The position numbers and the translations under genes were made by a program. Of a stretch of 64,000 nucleotides of DNA, positions 8,480-16,184 are shown piece by piece. The first letter of the stretch is position 1; each line of letters starts with the position of its first letter. This DNA comes from CAZKBP01 sp964551015 (GTDB lineage Bacteria > Bacteroidota > Bacteroidia > Cytophagales > Microscillaceae): positions 1 through 64,000 of the forward strand of contig CAZKBP010000020.1 in NCBI GenBank assembly GCA_964551015.1, read 5' to 3'. The notes beneath the pieces were generated by a model. It saw only the letters and a list, made by a program, of their open reading frames with translations. It searched no databases and was not told where the DNA came from.

Positions 8480-8511
8480 AAAAGGGAGAATCCATCAGGT
8501 TCTCCTTTTTG
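8480..8511 (+). terminator. Intrinsic terminator of dps
   Basis: GGAGAA (8485-8490) pairs with TTCTCC (8500-8505), extended by A/T pairs with one bulge, and is followed by TTTTT. Confidence 0.75.
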
Positions 8512-8652
8512 AATGCTAAAGATGAAATCAGGCTTGGGCTAAAAGTTTAAAACCTTGCCCCAGTACTTTTCAAATACATGGAAATATTTTAATTTTATAG
8601 AGAAATCTAAGCAAAATAAGTTCATCTCAGGCATTTTATCCTTGTATATAAT

Positions 8653-9468
8653 ATGGCGCAAGCAGTACTCATTCCCAAGTTTAAAGATAAACCTGCAACC
8701 TTTACCGTGGCACAGTGGCATAAAAAACCAGGCCAGCCCGTGCAAGAAGACGAGCCTATCCTCGAGATAGAAAACGATAACTTCACTCTCGATATCCTCG
8801 CCCCCAAAGATGGCGTACTCCTCTGTGCTACAGTCTATAATGGCGAAATGGTCAAGACGGATGACTTGGTTGCCATCATTGGGCATCCTCAGGAAAATTA
8901 TCAAGAAATCCTGCAAGAATACAGTAAAAGTGGAGGACTCGAGCGAGAAAATACCGTACATCGCCCCCGCAAAGGACGAGATGTCTTCATTGCCACCACC
9001 GCCACGGTGGTAGGTAGGGTAAGCATTGGAGATAACTGCTCTATCTGGTACGGAGCCGTGATTCGCGGAGATGAAGAAGAGATTCACATTGGCGATCGCA
9101 CCAATATCCAAGACGGTTGTATTCTACACGCCGATACCAACGAGCCTACCCTCATTGGGCGAGAATGTATTGTGGGGCACGGCGCCATTATTCACGGGGC
9201 AACCATCGGTGATAACACGCTCATAGGCATGCGTGCTACCGTTTTGAATCGTGCCAAAGTTGGTAGTTTCTGCCTGATTGGCGCGCACGCTCTGGTCACG
9301 CAGGATATGGAAATCCCTGATTATTCGGTGGTGATGGGCTGCCCGGGCAAAGTAGTCAAAAAACTCTCTTCCGAACACAGCCAAATGTTCAAACAAGGAG
9401 CCATTACTTATGTTGATTTAGCAAAAGAATACCTCAAAGGCACTTTTGTAGAAATTGACAAGCTCTAA
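8653..9468 (+). CDS. Lipoyl-like domain fused to a gamma-carbonic-anhydrase-type hexapeptide-repeat protein
   Basis: This 271-residue protein has two parts. Residues 1-78 form a biotinyl/lipoyl-like barrel (IPKFKDKPATFTVAQW ... PGQPVQEDEPILEIEND ... APKDGVL). At the hairpin where lipoyl domains have D-K-A, this one reads D-N-F (Asn43), so there is no lysine to carry lipoate or biotin. Residues 105-262 are a left-handed beta-helix of the gamma-carbonic-anhydrase/YrdA group. It has Arg138 and Asp140 (YGAVIRGD) and three zinc-ligand histidines, His159 (ILHAD), His176 and His181 (GHGAIIHGA). The metal site looks complete, but many relatives lack measurable CO2 hydration. The next gene starts 2 bases after the stop, so the two are almost surely cotranscribed. 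Confidence 0.85.
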   Translation: MAQAVLIPKFKDKPATFTVAQWHKKPGQPVQEDEPILEIENDNFTLDILAPKDGVLLCATVYNGEMVKTDDLVAIIGHPQENYQEILQEYSKSGGLERENTVHRPRKGRDVFIATTATVVGRVSIGDNCSIWYGAVIRGDEEEIHIGDRTNIQDGCILHADTNEPTLIGRECIVGHGAIIHGATIGDNTLIGMRATVLNRAKVGSFCLIGAHALVTQDMEIPDYSVVMGCPGKVVKKLSSEHSQMFKQGAITYVDLAKEYLKGTFVEIDKL

Positions 9469-9470
9469 GC

Positions 9471-10100
9471 ATGGAATCCAAAGTAATTATCACCGACATT
9501 AGCTATACTCTCGAAGAACTATTAAAGGATATTTGGAATCAACTCTTCAAAGCCACTCAGAAAAAGACCGCTTTTAGTACGCCCACGCTGTGTACCCACG
9601 CTGTCGTGGATGAAGGCCTAGAAGCGCGGGTTTTGGTACTGCGCGAAGTGCTTCCCGCCACACGCCAGTTGATCTGCCATACTGATCTTCGCTCTTCCAA
9701 AATTGAAGAAATACAAGCCCACCCCTGGGTCAGTTGGCATTTTTGGGATGCCCGCAAAAACCTCCAAATTCGCCTGAAAGCCCAGGCGCAAATCCATCAC
9801 CAAGATGACTTTGCCCAAGCCCAATGGGACAAAACCAGCACGGGCAGCCTCAAAATCTACGCTACCGACCCCGCACCCGGTACAGAAACGGCTGGTCCAA
9901 TGGCTGGCCTACCCGCCGGCTGGGAAGACAAACGCTTAGAACGAAGCGATGTAGAAGTTGGAAAAAAGAACTTTGCCGTGATTAGCACCGAAGTTTACGC
10001 TGTGGATTGGCTTTGGCTGGGCAGAGCGGGGCATCGTCGGGCGCGATTTGCTTGGCAAGCCGAAGCGGGAGCATTGGTAGGGAGTTGGGTGATTCCTTAG
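9471..10100 (+). CDS. Pyridoxamine 5'-phosphate oxidase-like flavin split-barrel protein
   Basis: This 209-residue protein is of the FMN-binding split-barrel superfamily. Its N-terminal half has the typical pattern: a helix, strands LCTHAVVD and ARVLVLREV, then SSKIEEIQAHPWVSWHFWD, which corresponds to the FMN-contacting strand turn. It lacks the C-terminal motif of true PdxH, so it is better placed with the general-stress/nitroreductase-like branch. FMN or another flavin is the expected cofactor; the substrate is unknown. It starts 2 bases after the lipoyl-like/gamma-CA gene, suggesting a shared role. Confidence 0.8.
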   Translation: MESKVIITDISYTLEELLKDIWNQLFKATQKKTAFSTPTLCTHAVVDEGLEARVLVLREVLPATRQLICHTDLRSSKIEEIQAHPWVSWHFWDARKNLQIRLKAQAQIHHQDDFAQAQWDKTSTGSLKIYATDPAPGTETAGPMAGLPAGWEDKRLERSDVEVGKKNFAVISTEVYAVDWLWLGRAGHRRARFAWQAEAGALVGSWVIP

Positions 10101-10169
10101 TCTTATTCTCGTCGCCTCAAAACTGACAAACTTCCCGAGTGGCTATTTTTAATATTCCATTATAATCTG

Positions 10170-10354
10170 ATTAAAGAGCATATTCCACTAAAAGAAGGGT
10201 TGGGAACCTATGTTATCGTAGTAGAATGGTTTAAAAAATCTATTCTTAGAGAGCCTATTCCATTAAAAGAAGGATTGAAACCCAAGCCGATCCATCAGCA
10301 TATTGGATAAGAAATTCCTTAGAGAGCCTATTCCATTAAAAGAAGGATTGAAAC
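10170..10354 (+). CRISPR. Decayed CRISPR array: two intact repeats and one degenerate repeat, no cas genes
   Basis: Two identical 37-base repeats lie at 10245-10281 and 10318-10354, separated by a unique 36-base spacer (10282-10317). A third, diverged copy at 10170-10207 has several substitutions and an altered 3' end, separated by a 37-base spacer (10208-10244). The repeat ends in GGATTGAAAC, giving the 8-base ATTGAAAC handle typical of type I-B/III crRNAs, so crRNA orientation is plus. Repeat and spacer lengths fit CRISPR rather than a tandem repeat. No cas gene lies in the window. Confidence 0.75.
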
Positions 10355-10455
10355 CGGGGGTCGCGTACGAAAAAAGTGCCTAAGTTTTGGGTTTTTGTGT
10401 AAATAGACTTGGTCAAGATCTATTCAATGTCGGTCTGAAAGAAATCCTACAAAAA

Positions 10456-11010
10456 ATGAATAAGATAAAGCACAGTATAGAAGACTACCTAGACTTAGAG
10501 CAGGAGACGAGCATTAAGTTTGAGTACCATCAGGGCGAAATCATCGCCATAGCCGGAGCTACCATTGAACACCAGCTTATCACGAACCGCTTGATTCGGC
10601 TGTTTGAAGATTGCTTGGCCGAGCAGGACTGCATCGTGATGGGAAGCGACGTAAAGCTACACGTTCCAGACTGTGATAAGTCCTTTTATTACCCAGACGT
10701 TCATATCTATTGTGGCTCTCCTAAAAAACGAAAAATGGATCGAGGCTCTTACGCCTTGGAAGAACCTATCGTCATCGTTGAGGTACTGTCTGAGGCGACC
10801 CGTGATTATGATGCTTCGGATAAATTTGATTGCTACCAAAAGATCAAAAATTTGAAAAGCTATTTGATAGTAGACAGCACACGATACGGTATAACTCTAA
10901 GAGCCATTCAAAGCCAAACTGAGCAAAAATTTGAATCTTTGGAAGATTCTTTTGAGATGGCCGGTTGCGTTTTTTCGCTGGAGGATGTCTACAAGACCGT
11001 GAAACTTTAA
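10456..11010 (+). CDS. Uma2-family (DUF820) PD-(D/E)XK nuclease-like protein
   Basis: The product is 184 residues from the ATG at 10456 (MNKIKHSIEDYLDLE). Uma2 proteins have a restriction-endonuclease-like fold and are abundant in cyanobacteria and some Bacteroidota; their in vivo role is not settled. Visible core motifs are the N-terminal FEYHQGEIIAIAGAT, Pro80-Asp81 (YYPDVHIYC), Glu109-Val-Leu111 (IVIVEVLSEAT) and D119...K123...Y127. The D, E-x-L and K spacing fits an intact catalytic core. It sits between the CRISPR remnant and a further repeat fragment, which suggests it entered or remained when the array decayed. In-frame upstream codons exist, but the family N-terminus begins at the chosen ATG. 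Confidence 0.85.
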   Translation: MNKIKHSIEDYLDLEQETSIKFEYHQGEIIAIAGATIEHQLITNRLIRLFEDCLAEQDCIVMGSDVKLHVPDCDKSFYYPDVHIYCGSPKKRKMDRGSYALEEPIVIVEVLSEATRDYDASDKFDCYQKIKNLKSYLIVDSTRYGITLRAIQSQTEQKFESLEDSFEMAGCVFSLEDVYKTVKL

Positions 11011-11174
11011 TTTAGCCCCTGATTTGGAGGCAACCCGAGAGAGACTTTCCATACAAAAAACCAAAATCAATCTTTACTCTTACTCTCTTTTTTGTGGAAA
11101 AGCTCATTCTTTTTGCTTAAAAAAATTCCGCGAAAACTATCCCCAAGCAAAAGGGATAATGCGCATACAACGTC

Positions 11175-11198
11175 TTCCATTAAAAGAAAGATTGAAAA
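11175..11198 (+). repeat. Isolated fragment of the CRISPR repeat
   Basis: This 24-base stretch matches the 3' 24 bases of the CRISPR repeat at 22 positions, starting TTCCATTAAAAGAA; the differences are one G to A and the final C to A. It lies about 820 bases beyond the last intact repeat, on the far side of the Uma2 gene and in the same orientation. It is best read as a relic of a once longer array. Confidence 0.6.
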
Positions 11199-11224
11199 TA
11201 GAGAACTCATCTCACCAATACCAT

Positions 11225-11253
11225 AAAAAAAACCAGCCTCGGCTGGTTTTTTT
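11225..11253. terminator. Bidirectional intrinsic terminator between convergent genes
   Basis: AACCAGCC (11231-11238) and GGCTGGTT (11241-11248) form a GC-rich stem flanked by A and T runs on both sides. It can terminate the Uma2 gene on the plus strand and the giant secreted-protein gene on the minus strand. Confidence 0.85.
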
Positions 11254-11282
11254 GTTTATGCTCAAAGTATTTTTTAGTTTGT

Positions 11283-14200
11283 CTATTCTTTTACGACTCG
11301 CTTTACTTTCTCCAAGATATTGCCTGCTTGGTCGCTCAAGATCAAGTAAAACGTGCCTGCCGTCAGGGCTTTGCCTCGTAGGTCAATATGGATTTTTTGT
11401 TCGCCAGATTTGGCTTCCAAATGCCCCTCCGCAATGACCTTACCCGAAACATCTCGTAACTGGTAATGCACGGGCTGCGCTTCCAAATGCTGAAATTGCA
11501 AGGAGAAGCCTGCATTTTGAATCGGATTAGGATACACGATAAATTCAGGTTTTACTTCAGGCTCAGCTCCAACTGACCCGTCGGCGGGAAGCATTCTCGC
11601 GGCACTCCCAGACAGAGCTAAGTTAAATTGGATTTCACGTGAAAGCGAGCTAGCTTCCCGATAAACTGTACATTGCAGCGTGTAAGCACCTGTTAGAAAA
11701 TCAAAAGGTATATACGCCTGCCCCGGTAAGTCTCCATTCAGCGTATAAGGGAAAAGTTTCTCCATGTTTGTCTGGCTAACAGCTCCGTTGAGTGTGATTA
11801 GCAGGCTGTCTGGCTCAATATCATCCAGTGTGACCCGAATGGTAAAAGCATCTGTATCAAATTGGCTCAAATCATAACTCCCTTGATCTTGTAGCTCCAC
11901 GAGGTCTTCGCCCTGTCTGATTTTCTTGGTGGCATCTACTAACCAAAAGTGAATAGGACTCACTGCTGGCATCGGCACAAAGACCGCCTCCAGAGTAGTG
12001 TTTTCATTGATTTCAAAGGCATAAGGATTTTGGTTAATCTCCACCCCATTGACCACAAAACCCTCGAAGACAAGGCCCGATGCGGCTTGTGCGGCAACCT
12101 CGATGGTAGTCCCAGAGATATTGGTTCCAACCTGCCCTTGTAAGAAAGTAACTTGTCCTTCTCCGACCACATTGAAGGCCAAATCGTATTGATCCACGAT
12201 TTGGATCAGCGTAGTTTTAGCCAGCCCAGAGCGGCCTTTGGCCTGAGACTTGGTGTAAGGAGTCGCGTTCAAATAAAGCGTTTGACCAGCTTGCCACTGA
12301 TCCTTGATATCATTAAAGTTGCCTTTCTTATCTCCTCCTAGGGCGAAAGGAGCTGAACTTTCTTTGATCGGCAGATTGGGGAAACCTTCCCCCGTGAAGG
12401 CCACGCTCTTGGTGCCTGATGATACTTCTGCCCGAATATTCAATCCTGCTCCTGCATAATCGGCTAGATTGATTTGGTCGTCGGCTTTCAAAGGGCGAAT
12501 ATCTTCATTGGTATTCGTATTGACCAAATACAGCTCTACGAGTTCGGCAGGATTTTCTTGGGGAATGCCTAATATCTCAATGCCTTTGATGGTAGGATTT
12601 TGTTTAATTCGTAAGAACTTGAGATTTAGGGTATCATCCTCCACCAGAAGCGTATGGGTCAATACGCCCGCTCGATACAACCCACCCGTGAGGGCAAATT
12701 GGTTAATCTCGTCAAAAACTTCGGGTATAATTCCCTCTACTTCCACATCAAAAATTCTCTGGGTAGAATCGTTAATGACTGCGTAAAGTTCGGACAGATA
12801 AATTCTCACCTGAACTTGGCTCCCGGGCTCCACCGGAAACGCCCACTCCATTTCATCGGGGCTATTGCCCCCTTTGCCGTCCCATCTTTCGGTCTGGAAT
12901 ACACCCATAGGCACTCCCGCTGGAACATTTTCAATTTTAGACGCGATGGCCGAAAATTGCTCGCCGCCACTTAGTACATATTGGCCTTCGTCGGCTTCCC
13001 AATCTATGGCTTCATCCACGGCTGCCAGCGCTGGTCCACCTGCGTTGACGCGATAGAGTACTTCCCAATTTTCTTCGGGTTGGTTATAAACATTCAGGAA
13101 ATCAAAGATGGCTGTATAATTTTCATCATCTGAGTTGGCAATCAGACCAACGATCAACGGGCTATCGGGTGATTGGATCAATCCTTGGATGGTTTCGGGT
13201 AGGACGATAGGATTACCCACGGAGGCTGGTACTTGATCTTCTAGTGCGTATTGAACTTGTAAAGAACCTTTGGCCGGATCAATCACGAAATAAACATTCA
13301 GCTCCTGAGATACATCTGGGATGATGACACTGGGTAAGTTGGGAATGGACACTCCATTCTCTTCTCCTGCTACTTGTAATACCTGTTGGTCGCTCATAAC
13401 CACTTTGAGATAATTATCTTGAAAACCATCTCCAATAAAGAAACCATGTGATTCTCCTGGCTCGTCTGGTTGGGTAGAAGTAGGCTCGAGCTGCCCGTGC
13501 ACCACAACGATACCTGAGCTAGCGGAGATATTTACACCATACTGATAGCCTTGTCTTTGTGTATTTTCCAGAGCATTCCCTGTACTTGGGTCAACTACTA
13601 AGGTCAACAGGCCAGTGGTACCTCCTAGCACATCTCTACTCCCAATGGCTCCGTACCAAGGGTCAATGCCATTGCTCATCAGCCCTACCAAGCCCAGTTG
13701 TAAGAAACCATTATAGGGAGCTTCATCAGAACGGAATTCATTGTAAACAGGCAGATCAAAAGCAGTTCCGATTTGTAGAGCATCCTCCAGATCATCTATC
13801 CCGTCGTTGTCATCATCCTGATCAAGAAGGTCAGATAATTGGTCGCCATCATAGTCATTGGGTTGAGAAGCCCCAGAACAGGGGTCAGTCTCATTGGCAA
13901 GCTCATCCGCATTGGTAAATCCGTCTTGATCAAAATCTGCTTCGGGACTAGCCTCGGGATTTTCACAAGAAAGAATTTCATCTGGTTCTAAGATGACAAT
14001 TTCGTTTGCATTAAAATTGGCGATCCAGATGGTTCCTGGAAAGATGTCCCCGTCGCCTTGGCAAGTAATACCCAGCGGATTGCCATTGGTGGTAAATTTA
14101 TCTTGCTCACTGGCTTCTTCGTTCACGGTACCGTCTGGGTTCAGGACAATGCGGTGTAATTTTCCATTGTTTCTTCCGGCGATTAGATTGCCTTTCATCG

Positions 14201-15806
14201 CTCCCCCAAAATTAGAGGCAGTGTACTCGTCTATGCCGTTGGTATTGTTACCCCAAGTATAAACGATGATATCATTGTAGCCATCTAGGTTAGGATCATT
14301 CTCAGAATTATCGTCAGGACCAAAGGCAGGTTGACGATAATCAGCATTGTCTACGTTGAAAAGGCTGGGATCAACGGGTGGCCAATCGGCTGGGAGTGCT
14401 TTTTTAGGATTACTTGCCTCTCCTGGTCCGTTGGGATTATATTTTTTGGTACGGAAAAAACCATCGGTAAAACCGTCTCCATTGCTATCTCCGGGGTCGG
14501 CAGTATGTATACCTCGAGTGTATAGTCCTGCGTTGGGATTGGCGCGGGTGGGGCAAGGGTGTCCACCGTAAACGCTGTTAAACGTGTAATTTTGGATATT
14601 CGTGGTAACCAGATTGAGGTGGTCTGCATTGTTGACCTGCTCCTCATTATTTTCTGCATCCGATTTTTGACCTTTCTTGAATTTACTCCCTGGTTCACCA
14701 AGTCGATAGCTGTTATCTACCTGAGCAGTTGCCTCGAATTTTGGATAACCTCCCCAGCCGCCATTCGCTCCGTTGTCCGTGACATAGACGGCTCCTTTTT
14801 CGGTTACGACCAGATCGTAAGAGTTGCGATAGCCCGGTGAGAACATTTTAACGGGGCTATTCGTGATAAGCTTGGCTTGGTTGAGGCCATCATTTCCTCC
14901 CCAGGGATCATTTATATCTATACCATCATACCCGGGTGCTTGTGGATTTTCTATCCCATTTGCGTTCGGGCGAGTGGGGTCATCTAAGGTAGGTAGGTCG
15001 TAGATGTACATTCGTCCTGATTCTTCGTCGGTAAGTACAGGCATTTCAGCTAAAGCATCTAGATCGATTGCCAAAACTGCGGCTGAGAGCGCATATTCAC
15101 AAATAAAGGCCAGATTATTAGAAGGCGCACCGGCATTGGTCAATCCTCCCACAGCCACCAATAGATGCTCTTTTCCTTGTATAGAAACCACTTCTAAGCC
15201 ATTGGGGGCGTGATTTTCTTCGGAGCGGGGTAGCCCTCTAATCAGATCGATGGCCTCCCAACTTTCTCCGTTCCAAGTGAGTTGCGTGATGATTCCTGAG
15301 TTGGTATCGAGGTCAACATCTCCTCCACTCCCCCCCGCACCACTGCGAATGTCGCTAGAACTTACATAAACAACAGGATGCTCAGGTGTGCCCACGACTG
15401 TTAGCCCCGTGATGAGTCTGCCGAAGCAATAACTCACGGCAGAGGTAGTGCCACAGGATTCCCCATCATCATCGTGATTGGGTATTTGGCGAATCAGTTC
15501 AATAACCTGAGTTTCTTGAGCCACATACTCATCATTTTGCTTGACGATGGTAAAAACCTTCAAAAGTCCGGTTCTTTCGGCTACATAAAGTTTACCATCA
15601 GGGTCGAACTCCAGAGAAGTAGTACTGGTGACTTTTATATCCTGTAAGGTTTTTTTGCTAAAGCTAATTTGTGCATAGCTTCTGCAAACTGACCAAAGAC
15701 ATAAAAAGGCTAGCAGGATCAAGAATTTAGCGCGTGGGATATGGAATGAGCTGTAATTAAGCGTACTCATCTGACCACGGTGTGCAAGGTGTTGGTGGTT
15801 TGACAT
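11283..15806 (-). CDS. Giant multidomain secreted protein with a T9SS C-terminal sorting domain
   Basis: This 1507-residue exported protein starts with a signal peptide (hydrophobic core about 27-40, cleavage near Ala45). Residues about 50-610 form a sorbosone/glucose-dehydrogenase-like beta-propeller (KLYVAERTGLLKVF; GYRNSYDLVVTEKGAVYVTDNG). Acidic DxDxDG-type calcium-binding repeats follow at about 615-670 (FDQDGF, DYDGDQLSD, DDDNDGIDD). A malectin-like carbohydrate-binding domain occupies about 915-1080 (YRVNAGG). An InlB-type beta repeat spans about 1210-1285. The type IX secretion C-terminal domain lies at about 1420-1507 (FIVYPNP ... GTFYLIL). The combination suggests a surface-attached or released sugar-binding, possibly sugar-oxidising protein. 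The gene is alone, with a long structured leader. An alternative start at 15770 (residue 13) is nearer the hydrophobic core. Confidence 0.9.
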   Translation of the reverse strand: MSNHQHLAHRGQMSTLNYSSFHIPRAKFLILLAFLCLWSVCRSYAQISFSKKTLQDIKVTSTTSLEFDPDGKLYVAERTGLLKVFTIVKQNDEYVAQETQVIELIRQIPNHDDDGESCGTTSAVSYCFGRLITGLTVVGTPEHPVVYVSSSDIRSGAGGSGGDVDLDTNSGIITQLTWNGESWEAIDLIRGLPRSEENHAPNGLEVVSIQGKEHLLVAVGGLTNAGAPSNNLAFICEYALSAAVLAIDLDALAEMPVLTDEESGRMYIYDLPTLDDPTRPNANGIENPQAPGYDGIDINDPWGGNDGLNQAKLITNSPVKMFSPGYRNSYDLVVTEKGAVYVTDNGANGGWGGYPKFEATAQVDNSYRLGEPGSKFKKGQKSDAENNEEQVNNADHLNLVTTNIQNYTFNSVYGGHPCPTRANPNAGLYTRGIHTADPGDSNGDGFTDGFFRTKKYNPNGPGEASNPKKALPADWPPVDPSLFNVDNADYRQPAFGPDDNSENDPNLDGYNDIIVYTWGNNTNGIDEYTASNFGGAMKGNLIAGRNNGKLHRIVLNPDGTVNEEASEQDKFTTNGNPLGITCQGDGDIFPGTIWIANFNANEIVILEPDEILSCENPEASPEADFDQDGFTNADELANETDPCSGASQPNDYDGDQLSDLLDQDDDNDGIDDLEDALQIGTAFDLPVYNEFRSDEAPYNGFLQLGLVGLMSNGIDPWYGAIGSRDVLGGTTGLLTLVVDPSTGNALENTQRQGYQYGVNISASSGIVVVHGQLEPTSTQPDEPGESHGFFIGDGFQDNYLKVVMSDQQVLQVAGEENGVSIPNLPSVIIPDVSQELNVYFVIDPAKGSLQVQYALEDQVPASVGNPIVLPETIQGLIQSPDSPLIVGLIANSDDENYTAIFDFLNVYNQPEENWEVLYRVNAGGPALAAVDEAIDWEADEGQYVLSGGEQFSAIASKIENVPAGVPMGVFQTERWDGKGGNSPDEMEWAFPVEPGSQVQVRIYLSELYAVINDSTQRIFDVEVEGIIPEVFDEINQFALTGGLYRAGVLTHTLLVEDDTLNLKFLRIKQNPTIKGIEILGIPQENPAELVELYLVNTNTNEDIRPLKADDQINLADYAGAGLNIRAEVSSGTKSVAFTGEGFPNLPIKESSAPFALGGDKKGNFNDIKDQWQAGQTLYLNATPYTKSQAKGRSGLAKTTLIQIVDQYDLAFNVVGEGQVTFLQGQVGTNISGTTIEVAAQAASGLVFEGFVVNGVEINQNPYAFEINENTTLEAVFVPMPAVSPIHFWLVDATKKIRQGEDLVELQDQGSYDLSQFDTDAFTIRVTLDDIEPDSLLITLNGAVSQTNMEKLFPYTLNGDLPGQAYIPFDFLTGAYTLQCTVYREASSLSREIQFNLALSGSAARMLPADGSVGAEPEVKPEFIVYPNPIQNAGFSLQFQHLEAQPVHYQLRDVSGKVIAEGHLEAKSGEQKIHIDLRGKALTAGTFYLILSDQAGNILEKVKRVVKE

Positions 15807-16002
15807 GAATTAATCTGGTTAGAAAGACAAAATAATAAATTGCTTGTTTTCAGGAGCTGAAACCTAAAAACTTGACTACATACTCAATAAAGCTTGGGAT
15901 AGAGGTGAATCCAGAACCTAGCTATTTTCAAGAAGCTAGTGTATTTCTTGGTAGGTTTTTGGATTAATCCTAGCTTGAATACTCCCTGTTGAAGAAAAGA
16001 AT

Positions 16003-16040
16003 GTATACATGTAATTTCTTATGAAGAATTACATACATAC
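16003..16040 (-). other. Long imperfect hairpin at the 5' end of the secreted-protein leader
   Basis: ATGTAATTTCTT (16009-16020) pairs with AAGAATTACAT (16024-16034) with one bulge. Pairing extends outward to about 17 bp with two mismatches. It lies immediately after the predicted transcription start near 16045. A second, shorter inverted repeat, CTAGCT / AGCTAG, lies at 15918-15939 in the same leader. Either could stabilise or regulate the mRNA; no known riboswitch was recognised. Confidence 0.45.
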
Positions 16041-16051
16041 GCTATCAAACA

Positions 16052-16082
16052 CAAAGATACATTTTATCTTTTCTTATGCAAT
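16052..16082 (-). promoter_or_regulatory. Promoter of the giant secreted-protein gene
   Basis: On the minus strand: -33 ATTG (16079-16082), 19-base spacer, -7 TATCTTTG (16052-16059). This fits the Bacteroidota consensus at all but one conserved base and gives a leader of about 240 bases. Confidence 0.6.
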
Positions 16083-16126
16083 ATTTTTTGTGCAGGATTC
16101 ACGAGATTTATCATGGCATTAAACCA

Positions 16127-16162
16127 GAAAAAAACCATCTGCCTTCACTGAAAGCAGATGGT
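16127..16162 (-). terminator. Intrinsic terminator of the aldehyde dehydrogenase gene
   Basis: GCAGATGGT and ACCATCTGC (16154-16162 and 16134-16142) form a perfect 9-bp stem. On the minus strand it is followed by a run of T (16128-16134). Confidence 0.85.
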
Positions 16163-16184
16163 CGGTAAAGCGTCTATTCTAAGA

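Noticed and set aside
10456..11010. Uma2 gene as part of a working CRISPR-Cas system
   Set aside because: Uma2 proteins are not known Cas proteins and no cas gene is present; the association is positional only.
11024..11437. A 137-codon plus-strand open frame
   Set aside because: It crosses the CRISPR repeat fragment and a bidirectional terminator and runs antisense into the giant secreted-protein gene.
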